From contig NC_084463.1 of the NCBI RefSeq assembly GCF_027409185.1, positions 160,061,869-160,125,868 of the forward strand: a stretch of DNA of 64,000 nt, read 5' to 3'. Origin of the DNA: Cynocephalus volans. Lineage: Eukaryota; Chordata; Mammalia; Dermoptera; Cynocephalidae. Below the pieces are notes generated by a model that worked only from the letters and a program-made list of their open reading frames with translations, had not been told where the DNA came from and did no database searches. The translations under genes were made by a program, and so were the position numbers. Of this stretch, positions 13,601 to 24,233 are shown one piece after another; within the stretch, counting starts at the first letter, position 1; each line of letters begins with the position of its first letter.

Positions 13601-16600
13601 TTAAGACTATCATCTTATACAATTAAGTCTACGACAAATTTTAAAACATTTTTAACTGTGCAAGTTAAGCAACATCAAAATATCATGAAGTGGCTTATTT
13701 TTGAGATGTACCTTTTTAAGAAATATTCTTATTAACATAAACTCATGCATTTCCCTCCAACCTGGGCTCAAAAGCAAGACCAATCAGGCATTAGGGCCTC
13801 TTTCAAACTGAATACAAGGGAGGAAAAACCCCACTCTGGCTTTATTTCTAACATTCTTTACATTTCTAATTCCCACCCCATAGCTGTCTAGAATTAATCA
13901 TTCCTGGCTCATCACCAAAACAAGTTTTACCAGTACCAAACTGGCCATTTAATGGCCTCACAACAGTTAACCTCTTCCCCAATTGTGGAAGTGAAAGGCA
14001 AAAGCCAATACTCTAGAGGTTACACTGGCCCGACTTCACCTCGAATAGGCATTGGACAGATCAACTAAATTCTAATCCCAGCATTCCAGGAAACACAGAA
14101 GGTTTGTTAAAAATTCAACCTTTGGAGGAATTGCCTGGTAACCTGTAGACATATAAAATGGAAAAGGCCAAAAAGGCACTAACCAGTTGTGGTCTATAAT
14201 CTACAATGTTAATTTTATTAAAAAATCTTCAAATCAAAAAAATATAAAACAACACAACTCTCCAACCAAAATTTGCTGGTAAAAATATAACTAATAAGTA
14301 AAATTAAAGAGTCCATATGGAGAAATAAGGAAGTTAATTTGTTTCCTGGCAAAGGGCAATAGAAAAATGCATAAGTGAATGACTTCTAAAGCCATTACAT
14401 CATCTTCCTGATTTAATGAGCTAGTAATTGGGCAACAAAAGCCAAAAACTACTTTTTAAGGCAAAGTCTTTTCAACTATGCTGCATGCACTAAGAAAAAC
14501 TTCAGTGACAGGCTTATTGCCTTTCTATTAAATGACCAGATTTAAGCTGTTCAGAGATCAGCCAATAAAATTCCAGTTTAAAAAGATCATCTCTCACATC
14601 AACTTTTTACTTTTCAGAGATAAGAAAAATTGTAAACTGAAATGACATGACCACAGCTGTTAGAGATCTGCACTCTCTTTAAAAAAAAAAAAAAAAAAAA
14701 AAAGTCTAGGGTTGGTTGCTTGCCTTCCCAAAACAGGTGAGAATATTCTGGCCCCTCCCAACACCCCCAGGCAATGGCCAAGGCTGAAAATGAACTGGCA
14801 GTGAAGGAAGTTGGTTAGAAATCTCATCTGATTTTTAAAACCATCTCAAAACCATTAGCAGGAAGACTCAGCAATGAGCGGACCAGAGTTTCTGGCCTGC
14901 TCAAATTCAGTGATGCTCAAAAATATTCTCAATCCCTGCATCGTGTACCTGTGAGAAAAACTCTACCCCCTGGGCTTTCAGCCAAAGCAGGTACTGAAAA
15001 GGCAGGTTAAGGGGCCACACCTCACTGTCCTTACAGATGGGAAAATCAGATTAAAATCTACATGCTTACCAATTGGAAACCAGTTGTCCATTTTCCTGTA
15101 ACTTTTTATTTTCCTAAAATTAAGTTTCATTCCAATTTTCTAACTGTTGACTGACCACATATATTGCTAATTAAACCCTAGTCCCCAAAATGGTCAGAGT
15201 ACCAGTTGTCTTAGTAGGATTTATATTGAACTGACACAATATGTTGCCACCAGTAAAACGTATTGAGAAAAAGGTAAAAGCGTTACTGTCAGCTGGTTAA
15301 AACTGTTTCCCAACCTGTCCTCAGGGTTAGGGGGGATGCCCAGGTCTCCTGTGCGCAGTTTACGAGTCAGGTCTTCTATCTGCAGTTGCACTGGAAGAAA
15401 CCAGGTTAGGAAAGAAAAAAAGGATGGAAAAAAGACAATGTTACCAAAAAACATCTCAAATCTCAACAATAAGCATGAAGAACTCGGAGACTTTGAAAGG
15501 GACGACTGATCAGTGAACACATTGAGGCAAAAACCCCTAACCACCTACTGGCAGGAGTCCACTTACATCTATAGGTATTTTTCACTTCAAAATGGTTATT
15601 ACTTAAGGAAGCAAACAGTTTGTTGGAAGAGGGGTTAGCAGTAAAGACTGTTCACTAAGGCTAACATCAAAGCAATTATTAAGAGGTATTTCACCTCTCC
15701 CTCCCCACCAAGGCTTGCTTACAATTGGCACCGAGAACCAAAAACCGTGCATGCTATCACCAATACTCAATTCTCAAATTATTTGAGAGCAAGACTTGAG
15801 AGTTTTTTCTTCATTAAATATTAAACATAGCCTAAAATGAGACTCAATTAACATGGGACAAAGAAAAATACCAGTTTAGCAAACAAAGATCACTTTCACT
15901 AATACCAGGCTTAAAATTCCTTAAACAAATATTTAACCAATTTAACACCTTACAGATATTTGCACATATTCTTTCTGTACAACCAGATCCATACTAGTGA
16001 GTCTCCCAATACCTGCAACTTTTATTCAAGTAGTAAATCACAAACCATATTTCTTAATATACCAGTAATCACAGATGCTAGGAACCTTTTTTCAGACTTG
16101 CTATTAATGTGGGGAGCAGGTGTGCAGATGGGAAGTGTGGGTCAAGGAGAAATGTATGGGGCCTTCAGATCTGTACCAATGAGGCTGTACGTGAAAAAGA
16201 GAGATGAGGGTTTCACAAAAGCTGCCAGTGATTCCAGGAAAATATTACACAGCTGATTTTCCAAGATAATGGGAACTGCAGAGCCAAAGCGGCTTTCTTC
16301 AACGTGCTGAATAACCACCTGTTTCTTACCTTTATAGCACCTGAGAGTTCTGAGCAAAAACGCTATTAAGAGTAAGTCTTATTGGGTTGGGTTAAAATTG
16401 AGTTGGTTCCACAACTGGATTCATGCATGTCTAACCCAAGATACCTTAGGAGTTTCAAACATAACCCCGCAGGGCTATTCCACACCCCCACGTTAAGACC
16501 CTGAAAAAATGAAAATCCATCAATATCAAAAGAAGATATCACGGGCACTCTAGACAAGGCAGTGTGTACCATGGGAGATAAAAGATTACAAGACACACGG

Positions 16601-19600
16601 CTCCCCAAGCTCCTTAATGCCAGAAAAGATACAACTCTGCGGTGGAGTATTAAGCTCAACACCACCATAAAGGGGCATAGGACTATGCGGGTGTGAGGTC
16701 AGATCTGAGTAAATAGCTGGTACTAAAAATTAAATCAAGGGGCCAGCCCGTGGCTCACTTGGGAGAGTGTGGTGCTCGTAACACCAAGTCAAGGGTAAAG
16801 ATCCCCTTACTGGTCATCTTTAAAAAAATAAAAAGGTCACTCCCTTCAGTGGAGTGGAGACCTATACCAGCCTCTGTTTTGACACTGTATCTACTTTGAT
16901 TATAACTATAAATAGAGGGCCAGCGTGTGGCTCACTTGGGAAAGTGTGGTGCTGATAACACCAAGGCCATGCGTTGGGATCCCTATATAGGGATGGCTGG
17001 TTAGCTGACTTTGGAGAGCGTAGTGCTGACAACACCAAGTCAAGGGTTACCCTTCCAGTCATCTTTAAAAAAAAAAAGAAACTACAAATAGCCCTTAGGG
17101 CCCACTGCATTAACCAGCCCTCCATAGGAGGAGAAACAGAGTTAATAAAGAATAAGTTTGTTCTCCCCATTTTCTAAGTCTGCTTGTGTCCTTGGGATAT
17201 CACTCCACTAGGGGTATTTCACAAGGTTGTAATACGAGCCATAATAAGGGCAGGGGTGGGAATAGACAGAACAGTGGGGAAAGAAAAAACGTTAGCAGTA
17301 CTGTGAAAAGAAGATAGCCAACTCCAATGTCTCAAAGTTCTCAGCAGTCTAAAAACAGGAGATTAAGACCCTCAAGAATAAGAACATGCCGGCCTTGAAG
17401 TGTTTTGTTTGTGAAGGCTACAACCTCACGAGCCTAGGAGGTCTTTGCTCTATTTTCCTCGAAAGGGGATGTTTATTTGGTTAGCAGGAAATGTTTATCG
17501 AGTGAACTTTTCTGAGACAGCTGCATAGGTATAAAAGGTAAAATTTACATTAAATACCTTTTTTTTTTAAACAACAAAAAAATAATTTTGAGGTTAATTT
17601 CAATTCCACCGTGAACAGTCATTCTTAATTTTTGAAATTTCCCAACAGATAAGATCTTTTATCCTACCACCTCATTCCATATCCAAGCAGTACCCCTTTC
17701 CCAGCAGAATTCCTTAGTAGTAAATACAAGAGCCTTCATTTTAAAACAGCTCTCCAAAGACCAAACCAGAAAAAGATGCTGAAGGTAAGGTTAAATTCAA
17801 CAAAATGATAAGGGGTGAACTATAAACACACTTTCAGAACCACTTTTTGTTCAAACTGAGTTTTTTTTTTCCTTTCCTTTCAGATAGTACCTACAAAAAT
17901 AAAAGACCACATTTCAGGGGAAGAGAGAAATAGAAAATTATGGTGAAAGGTCATGCTGCGAAAAAGGTACTTGGTTTACAATACCTGCAGTGTTCTCCAC
18001 TGGGGCCTGTCCAGGGAGGCAGATGACACTCACCTACCTCATCAACTGGCAATGAACAGCAGCTGAAAAGGTTGGGCTGCTGGACTGGGGACTATTCTCA
18101 CTCCTAAGTGGGCCCCTCTACCTTCCTGGCATTCATGGAGAACACTGCTGTTATGAACAGACCAAAACAAGGAGCTGCAAATGCAGGACTCACTGAGCAA
18201 AAACTGACGAATATGTCAAAGTTGTGAAAGTACACCTGACCATATCTTGTCTCAAAAACAAAACAAAAAACCCACCAAACTAAAATTTCAAACTTTCAAC
18301 CAAAAGAAATATCGCTCAATCACTCAGAATAAACAGTAACAATCTGAAAATGCATTAGGATACAGAACGTGTATTTACCTATATAAGCTCTTTCTTGCTC
18401 CCGAGTAAGTCCAGGGGGAATAACTGTAGGCATTCCTGGAATCACTGTCTTTTGTTCCATTGTGTCTTGGTTCCAACGGCTCCTCTTCCGCTTCTTACTT
18501 GGGAAGTCTAAAGGCAGACAAAGTCAATCAGACGGAAATACAAACCAACAGAGTAACTACCAATAGTTAAGATATTACACGGAATGTCAGCAGGCCGTGA
18601 AAGTGAAAACTTGACCTAAAATCTAAACAGCAACGGATGAAAAACAAACTTCAGAGATCAGAGATTAAAACATATGGCCACTACAAGGATACCTGGTCCT
18701 GGATCAGGAAAGTCACATTTATAATATTTGTCTAGAGAAACTCTGTAAATTATGTAAACAACGTAACAAATCTTAATGCATAAGAGTTCAAAGAGTGAAG
18801 CCATGAATGCCTTGAAAGCCCCAGAGGAGACAAGCATAGATTGAAGAATCACAAACAGGTCTGGAAAGCAGAATTGTATTGGGGGACTGCTGACTCCGCC
18901 CACTTCCACCACACTCACCAGTCACCTTTCTAAAAGGTACCAGAACACAAAAAAATCTATCTTTACACATTAGTAAGCGCGGGGGGGGCGGGGGGGGAAT
19001 TCTTCAACGAGATCATCCTTTCCTTTATGAGTTTCGCCAAGATGGGCATTCAATTTTCCTGGCCAGCTGGACACTGTCTGAACTCTTAAAGATTTTATCA
19101 AAAATTCAACAAAGAATAAGCTATGAGAGTAGCCAAATCCTCCTTCCCCGATACAAAGGTAGAAACTCCCTACATTTACTACAAGTTATTCTACTTTCCA
19201 AGTGATACACGCCCGGAGGCAAAGGAAAGCTCTCTACGGCAGTACGGGGGAAGCGGGTCACACCGAGAACGGAGTAAGCCAAGGGAGGTTCGGAAAAACA
19301 CAATTCCCTCCCCCAAAAGACCAGACCAAACCATCACCTGAAGCCTTCCAACCTCACCCCTTCTCTGTACTGAAAACCCTGTCTTAACTGCAAAAATAGT
19401 GGAGCGATGCTTGATATTTTTGTCTCCCTTTCAGACTCCTCTAAGTCCAGGAAGGAAGCCGCTCCACGTTATCAGCTGACCCTATCACGCCCTCGTAGCA
19501 CGCACACCCTGGGCCAGCCCGCTGGAGCCCCAACAGGGACCCCCAGGTTTTAGACTAGCGCCGCACAACCCGGTCACCTCACTGCGCCTGCGCACAGCAC

Positions 19601-20215
19601 GCCACCTCCCACCCTGTCTCCCTCCCCAGCGGGCATGCGCACTCCAGGCCCCAAGAACCCGGCCGCGCGCGCCCTAGGGCGCCTCTGCCCGGGCCCTCCC
19701 GTGCGCGCGCGCGCGCGCGCCCGGGCCGCGTGCAGCCGTCGTCGCCGCCGCCGCGCGCCCCTCAGCCGGCCGGGCCCGTCCGCGCGACGCCTCTCGCGCT
19801 CTCGGCCCGACTCACCTCCTCCGCCGCCGGCCGGGCCCGGCTGCTGGTCCTGACGCGGCGGCTGGGGTGGCGGCAGCGGCTGCGGCGGCGACATGCGCTG
19901 GTAGAGCGGCGGCTGCGGCGGCGGGTACGAGGCGCCCGGGGACGGGGACGGCGGCGGAGGCGGCGGCGGTTGCTGGGGAGGCGGGGGGGGCGGCGGCGGA
20001 GGCGGCGGCGGCAGCGCCGCGAAGGGGAAGGCCGCGGTCAGGGCCCCCATCGAGGCCACAGGCGGGGGCGGCGGCGGCCCGGGCGCCAGCAGCCCCGCCC
20101 CAGGCCCGGGCGCAGGCGGAGGCCCCGGCTCGAAGCCCCCTTTGGGCCCGGGAAGGGGCGGGAGGCCGGGGGGGCCCAGCTTACCCAGCGGCGTGGCGTT
20201 CGCTCCGGTCGCCAT
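7347..20215 (-). CDS. SF1: Splicing factor 1 (branch-point-binding protein)
   Basis: Nuclear protein that binds the intron branch-point sequence and, with U2AF65, starts 3' splice-site recognition. Thirteen coding exons (listed separately), all GT-AG and phase-consistent, give about 640 residues. Residues 17-23 (RKRSRWN) are the U2AF-ligand motif contacting the U2AF65 UHM domain, with Ser20. Ser80 and Ser82 form the SPSP motif phosphorylated by KIS. Residues about 134-260 are the KH-QUA2 RNA-binding domain with GPRG at 158-161. Residues 279-292 are a CCHC zinc knuckle ([14 protein letters not shown]). The C-terminal half is proline, glycine and glutamine rich. One anomaly: an 11-G run at 7516-7526 is one base too long for the normal frame, so the last exon as written shifts frame near residue 585. 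CpG-island promoter upstream. Confidence 0.97.
8451..8633 (-). CDS. SF1: SF1 coding exon 12
   Basis: 183 nt, residues about 468-528: [17 protein letters not shown], then a pure seven-CAG glutamine run (8515-8535), then proline and serine. Donor GTGAGT after CAG CAA A (phase 1) serves both exon 13 and the alternative end. Confidence 0.95.
8748..8807 (-). CDS. SF1: SF1 coding exon 11
   Basis: 60 nt encoding (D)[19 protein letters not shown], phase 1 in and out. Confidence 0.95.
9151..9424 (-). CDS. SF1: SF1 coding exon 10
   Basis: 274 nt, residues 357-447: [20 protein letters not shown], then a glycine/histidine/proline-rich segment to HHGPPPM. Acceptor ACATAG, donor GTAAGT. Confidence 0.95.
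9670..9850 (-). CDS. SF1: SF1 coding exon 9
   Basis: 181 nt, residues 296-356: [20 protein letters not shown] through the Ala/Pro segment ending NNPPPP. Phase 2 in, 0 out. Confidence 0.95.
9962..10195 (-). repeat. CYN-type SINE dimer plus adjoining monomer stub
   Basis: Antisense dimer at about 10020-10195 (poly(T), AAAGATGACTGGTAAGGGG..., two units with a CCCTATATAGGG linker). It is preceded by a truncated antisense monomer end at 9975-10000. Both sit in SF1 intron 8. Confidence 0.85.
10885..10992 (-). CDS. SF1: SF1 coding exon 8 (zinc knuckle)
   Basis: 108 nt, residues 260-295. Contains the complete CCHC knuckle with Cys279, Cys282, His287 and Cys292. Confidence 0.96.
11100..11215 (-). 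CDS. SF1: SF1 coding exon 7 (QUA2)
   Basis: 116 nt, residues 222-259: [20 protein letters not shown] and [15 protein letters not shown], the QUA2 helix following the KH fold. Confidence 0.96.
11307..11490 (-). CDS. SF1: SF1 coding exon 6 (KH core)
   Basis: 184 nt, residues about 160-221, from [20 protein letters not shown] to ENVKKAVEQ. Completes the KH GPRG loop begun in exon 5. Confidence 0.96.
11828..11917 (-). CDS. SF1: SF1 coding exon 5
   Basis: 90 nt, residues 130-160: [20 protein letters not shown] through [10 protein letters not shown], the start of the KH domain. Phase 2 both ends. Confidence 0.96.
12119..12271 (-). CDS. SF1: SF1 coding exon 4 (SPSP motif)
   Basis: 153 nt, residues 79-130. 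Begins with R-SPSPEP (Ser80/Ser82) and ends [11 protein letters not shown]. Confidence 0.96.
12272..15314. other. SF1: SF1 intron 3, repeat-poor
   Basis: About 3 kb of AT-rich intron with no recognisable transposon. The only simple feature is a 23-base A run (14681-14703). No coding frame of note. Confidence 0.6.
15315..15390 (-). CDS. SF1: SF1 coding exon 3
   Basis: 76 nt, residues 54-79: [20 protein letters not shown] to NPEDR. Phase 1 in, 2 out. Confidence 0.95.
16740..16834 (+). repeat. CYN-type SINE, single hybrid unit
   Basis: Begins like the left unit of a dimer (GGGGCCAGCCCGTGGCTCAC) but ends like the right unit (AAGTCAAGGG, then CCCCTTACTGGTCATCTTT). The linker and one whole unit are absent. 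Confidence 0.8.
16918..17082 (+). repeat. CYN-type SINE dimer
   Basis: Left unit, CCCTATATAGGGATGG linker, right unit and A tail. Flanked by imperfect direct repeats (AACTATAAATAG before, AACTACAAATAG after). Confidence 0.87.
18379..18507 (-). CDS. SF1: SF1 coding exon 2 (U2AF-ligand motif)
   Basis: 129 nt, residues 11-54: [19 protein letters not shown] to TREQERAYI. Trp22 and the preceding basic run form the U2AF65-binding motif. Confidence 0.96.
19701..19720. repeat. Alternating GT(GC)n tract
   Basis: Twenty bases of strict purine-pyrimidine alternation at the start of SF1 intron 1, inside the CpG island; a candidate Z-DNA-forming tract. Confidence 0.6.
19816..20215 (-). CDS. SF1: SF1 coding exon 1, long proline-rich form
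   Basis: If the 20184 donor is skipped, the frame stays open for 123 more codons ([20 protein letters not shown] onward, strongly Pro/Gly) to a GTGAGT donor at 19815. The exon is then 400 nt, also phase 1, so it joins exon 2 in frame. I recall a human isoform with this N-terminus. Nested alternative donors explain an otherwise odd open frame in a GC-rich region. Confidence 0.8.
20185..20215 (-). CDS. SF1: SF1 coding exon 1 (short form)
   Basis: 31 nt, [10 protein letters not shown] plus one base; donor GTAAGC at 20184. Matches the N-terminus of the main SF1 isoform. Confidence 0.94.
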
Positions 20216-21060
20216 AGCGCCCCTGGGGACCGGCGCCGGCGGCTCCTTTTCCTCGGCGGCGGCGGCTTCTCCTTCACGAACCTTCCGGGGGGAGGGGATC
20301 CGACTGCGCTGCTGCGGAGCGCGCGGAGCCCGTCCTCTCACGCGGCGGGCGGCGGCGGCGCGAGACGCACAAGGAGGGAGGAGAGAGGGCGCCACGGGGG
20401 CGGGCCGGGGGCGGCCGGGCCGGGGCCTGGATTGGGCCGGGCAGTGGCGGGGGGCCGGGATCGGCGGCCTCTGATTGGCGGAGCCTTAGTTCTTCTCGAT
20501 GTGCGCTGGGATTGGGCGAACCGTTAGGCCAGGCGAAGAAATGGCGGCGGAGCCCGGCGAGCGAAGAGACGTCGCAGCGCGCACTTCGTTTGTTACTGCG
20601 CGAACTAAGCTCCGAGTCCAGAAAGCAGGAGATAGGGTGGGGCAAACTCTGTGACGTAAGGACGAAGAGCCTTCCCATTGGCTGCAATTGTTGGAGTCAA
20701 TCAATATCGGTTGCGTCGCAGTGTCCTGGGATTGGCTGTCGCTGGTTGGAGCCTTTTCCTACTCCCCTCCCTCAGGGAGTACTTTCGCCGGGATTAAACG
20801 AGAAGTGACGGCGGAAAAGCCCAGGACGGAACGACATTTATTGTGGGGGGCGGGAAGGCATGGAGCCGGAAGTGCGCGTGCGTAGAAGGGGCAAGGCTGC
20901 CTCTTGCCCTTTTCCCTTCTCCATCGGCCCTCGGGTCAGGTGCGGCAGCCCTTAGTGACGTCAATCGTCGTTTCCGTGGTAACCCGGAACCGTGGGGGCG
21001 GGACCCTCGAAGGGGCGGGCAGACGCCAGATAACCGGATCCGTTTGCGCTGCAGGTAAAA
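20216..21060 (-). promoter_or_regulatory. SF1: SF1 CpG-island promoter and 5'UTR
   Basis: GC-rich and CpG-dense, no TATA box. Five CCAAT boxes on the SF1 strand (ATTGG at 20431, 20474, 20511, 20677 and 20731). A CRE TGACGTCA lies near 20956-20963 and a half-CRE TGACGTAA near 20652. The first three CCAAT boxes are 43 and 37 bases apart. NRF1-like sites also lie inside intron 1 (TGCGCCTGCGCA near 19586, GGGCATGCGCA near 19631). The start site is not fixed. Confidence 0.65.
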
Positions 21061-21282
21061 AAGGACTTCCTGTAGTTTTTGAAAAACATTAAATGTCACC
21101 CAAAAACGCTATAAAATAGAGTGGTCTTATTGAAGGATTTAAAACAATATCTGAACCGATGGGACAACACGAAATCTTAAAGATAACAGTAGTAAATTCT
21201 GAAATTACTTTACAAATAGAATTCATTTCCATTGGAATCCCAAAGGGGTTGGTGGGGACTTGAATAAATGATCTTGAAATAG

Positions 21283-21380
21283 GGGGGCTGAGCGGTTAGG
21301 TCAATTGGTTAGAGCGTGGTGCTGGTAACACCAAGGTTCAGCGTTTGATCCCTGCACCGTCCAGTCGCGAAAAACAACAG
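21283..21380 (+). repeat. tRNA-Ile-derived SINE monomer
   Basis: GGTTAGGTCAATTGGTTAGAGCGTGGTGCTGGTAACACC A-box to anticodon-arm region, then a B-box-like TTTGATCCC. Diverged copy. Confidence 0.8.
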
Positions 21381-21662
21381 AAAATTATCTTAAAATCATA
21401 AAATAACTGAAACTAGCAAGAAAAGTTGTAATCGAGACAGGAGGAGCTTGCCTTTCCAAATAATAAACACAGTATATAAAACAATAATGAAGTAATATGA
21501 TGTTGTTGCAGGAAACACAAATTAGTGCAACAGAATAGAATCCGAAAATAGATTACCCTTATACTGGTAGAAATACCACATAGGTGATATTTCAATTCAG
21601 TAAGGAAAGGATGATTTAGTTAATAAATGGTGTAGAGTCTAAATCTAAACAACAAAACATTT

Positions 21663-21832
21663 TTTTTTTTTTTTTTTTAAAGATGACCGGTAAGAGGATC
21701 TTAACTCTTGACTTGGTGTGGTCAGCACCACGCTCACCCAGTGAGCAAACCGGCCATCCGTATATGGGATCCGAACCCGGGGCCTTGGTGTTATTAGCAC
21801 CGCACTCTCCCGAGTGAGCCACGGGCCGGCCC
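21663..21832 (-). repeat. CYN-type SINE dimer with perfect 18-bp TSD
   Basis: Antisense dimer. CTAAACAACAAAACATTT occurs at 21645-21662 and again at 21833-21850, fixing the insertion boundaries. Confidence 0.93.
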
Positions 21833-22352
21833 CTAAACAACAAAACATTTAGAATACAATTTAGGTGACTGTAAGGGTAATCTATAGGTTGAGAGACTAC
21901 AAAAACAAGAAAATTCACACTACAATGAAAAGGTATATAATCGTCCTTCAGTATCCTTTTAGGATTGGTTCCAGGACCTCCCCCAGATACCAAAATCTGA
22001 GGATGCTCAAGTCCGTCATAATAAAATGGCATAGTGATTGTGTATTACCTAAACATCCTTTAAATCATCTTACAACAGCTAATGTGTTCAATCCCTGTAC
22101 CAGCCAGCTGCCTCACCCTGCCAAAAAAATGGCTAATGCCAAAAAAATGGCTAATGCAATGTAAATGCTATGTAAGTAGTTGTTATCTATATTTTTCAGG
22201 GAATAATGATAAAAAAAAAAAAAGTCTGCACATTTTCAGTACAGATGCATCTTTTTTCCTAATTTGATCTGTGGTTTAATCCACAGACATGGAGGGCTAA
22301 CTCTACTTGATTACCAAAAAAGTAAATAAAAGTGCATATTAAAATCAAATCA

Positions 22353-22455
22353 AGGGGCCAGCCTGTGGCTCACTCGGGAGAGCGTGGTGCTGATAACACC
22401 AAGGTCCAGGATTTGATCCCTGTACGTAGCCAGCTGCCAAAAAAAAAAAAAAAAC
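22353..22455 (+). repeat. CYN-type SINE, single unit
   Basis: Left-unit start (GGGGCCAGCCTGTGGCTCAC) joined to a monomer-type end (GTCCAGGATTTGATCCC, then AGCCAGCTGCC) with an A tail. Confidence 0.83.
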
Positions 22456-22539
22456 TTAGCAAAGAATAGGAATGGGCTTGTCCCAGAAGAGCAAATCCAA
22501 ATAGTCAAGAAACATGAAAGGATGTGCAACCTGCCAACA

Positions 22540-22888
22540 GTGGTTTGAATGTGTCCCCCAAAGTTCATATGTTAGAAAGTTAATCTCCAATGCAACAGTG
22601 TTGAGAGGTGGGACCTTTAAGAGGTGATTAGGTCATGAGGACCCTCAGGAATGGATTAATGCCATTATTACAGGATAATAGAAAGAGTTCTACCTCTTCC
22701 CCCTCCCACAGCACTCTTTTGCCCCTCTGCCTTCCGCCATGGGATGAAGCAGCAAGAAGGCCCACACCAGATACAGGTCCCTCAACCTTGGACTTCTCAG
22801 CCTCCAGCACCCTCAGAAAAAGATCTCTGTTCTTTATGAATTACCCAGATCAGGTGTTCTTTTACAGCAGCACAAAATGGACTAAGAC
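22540..22888 (+). mobile_element. Solo LTR of MLT1/MST type (ERVL-MaLR)
   Basis: Plus-strand LTR. Starts GTTTGAATGTGTCCCCCAAAG, has the GCAAGAAGGCCC and TTGGACTTCTCAGCCTCCAG blocks and ends near GCACAAAATGGACTAAGAC. This is the usual 3' end of these old non-autonomous LTR elements. No internal region is present. Confidence 0.75.
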
Positions 22889-22891
22889 CCC

Positions 22892-23660
22892 CTCCCGTCA
22901 GGAAAGTGCAAATTAAGATGACAGTGAGGAATCTCTTTGTCAAAATAGCAAAAAATAAATGTGCTGACACCTACTACTGTGAATTTCTTTCTTGGAAAGC
23001 ATTCTGTTGTCTATAAAAGTTGTACCTCCTTTCCAAAACAACCCTTTAATCCAGCATCCACTCCTGGGTTATTGCCCCCAAACAAGGCATGTGATTATAT
23101 AATAGTTCAAAGTCTTCTACTGCAATTACTGCAGCATTATTTGTAGTGGCAAAAACCTGGAAACAGTGAATTTCAATCAGTATACGGTTTCTTTTATTTT
23201 TATTTTTTTTTGGCAGCTGACCAGTACAGAGATCAAACCCTGGACCTTAGTGTTACCAGCACAACACTCTGACTAACCGAGCTAACAGGCCAGCCCCTCC
23301 GTCAATATGTGAATGGTTGAACAATAGTCCATAACCTGGACTATTAGGCAGCCTTGAAAAGCTATTAATCCATATCAACTGACGTAGAGTGACTTCTGTG
23401 CTGTATGGTTATTGAATGAGCAGAGAAATATGTATTACGTTATCTTGGTTTTGCAAGACTATCTAACCCCGTATATGTGTACACACTTCCATGTGAAATA
23501 TGAGTATAGAAAAGCTATGGAAGGATACCCAGCATATTCCCTGCCATAGGAGAGGGAAACAGGTAACTGGAAATTATCCCAATACATCTTAAGAACCCAA
23601 CGTATTTTTCAAATATGCTTCATACTTTTTTAAAATGTATGATATCCCATTTATACAGCC
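22892..23660 (+). mobile_element. Old L1 3' fragment, interrupted by a SINE
   Basis: Diverged L1M-like sequence in plus orientation (...AGGCAGCCTTGAAAAGCTATTAATCC..., then an AATATGAGTATAGAAAAGC tail region). It is split by the antisense SINE at 23186-23297. Confidence 0.55.
23186..23297 (-). repeat. tRNA-Ile-derived SINE monomer
   Basis: Antisense: poly(T), GGCAGCTGACCAGTACAGAG, ending GCTAACAGGCCAGCCCC. Confidence 0.82.
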
Positions 23661-23819
23661 TTATATAACTGTACTTGCATAGGCAGAAAAAAATGCATTG
23701 ACAGAAAGATCACCAAATTTCTACTGGTGAGATCTCAGGTAATTTTTACTTTTCCTCCTATTTCTGTGCGTTATTTTAATTTTTTATAGTGAACAAGTAT
23801 TTAATCAAAAATGAAGCTG

Positions 23820-23903
23820 AGGGCTGGCCAGTTAGAATGTGCACGTGCTGATAACACTCAAGGTCCAGGATTTGTACCAACCAGCCATTAAAAAAAAAAA
23901 AAA
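23820..23903 (+). repeat. tRNA-Ile-derived SINE monomer, internally shortened
   Basis: GGGCTGGCCAGTTAGAATGT then GTGCTGATAACACTCAAGG; about a dozen bases of the D arm are missing. A tail follows ACCAGCCATT. Confidence 0.8.
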
Positions 23904-24127
23904 GCAGCAGCTGATATTGTGGACAAGAAAGGGAAGATATATAATGTTTATATCATTTATTTTTAAAATGAAGAAAAGAAAAAATGTAATCAGTAAAGAT
24001 AAATTCTATGGAGGAGAGAAGAGTCATTCAATGTATGAGCAGCTACTGAGTGCAAAACATCTTGGTGGATACAACAGAAAGTAAAACTCAGAAAATCACA
24101 GTCTAACAAAAGAGAAAAACAAATGCA

Positions 24128-24233
24128 TGGGCTGGCAGGTTAGCTCAGTTGGTTAGAGTGCCGTATTATAACACTAAGGTCAAGGGTTCGGATCTCTGTA
24201 TTGGCCAGCCACCAAAAAAAAAAAAAAAAAAAA
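24128..24233 (+). repeat. tRNA-Ile-derived SINE monomer
   Basis: GGTTAGCTCAGTTGGTTAGAG A box, AAGGTCAAGGGTTCGGATC B-box region, GGCCAGCCACC and a long A run. Confidence 0.88.

Noticed and set aside
19730-20527. 265-codon plus-strand open frame over the SF1 first exon
   Set aside because: Arg/Gly-rich shadow of the GC-rich antisense SF1 exon; no domain and no splice logic of its own.
20500-21050. A divergent gene sharing the SF1 CpG island on the plus strand
   Set aside because: No spliced coding exon follows on the plus strand before the repeat-rich zone; short frames only.
24128-24200. Possible tRNA-Ile gene
   Set aside because: tRNA-like A and B boxes, but no proper anticodon stem or paired acceptor ends, and an A tail follows. 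It is a SINE, as are the other copies.
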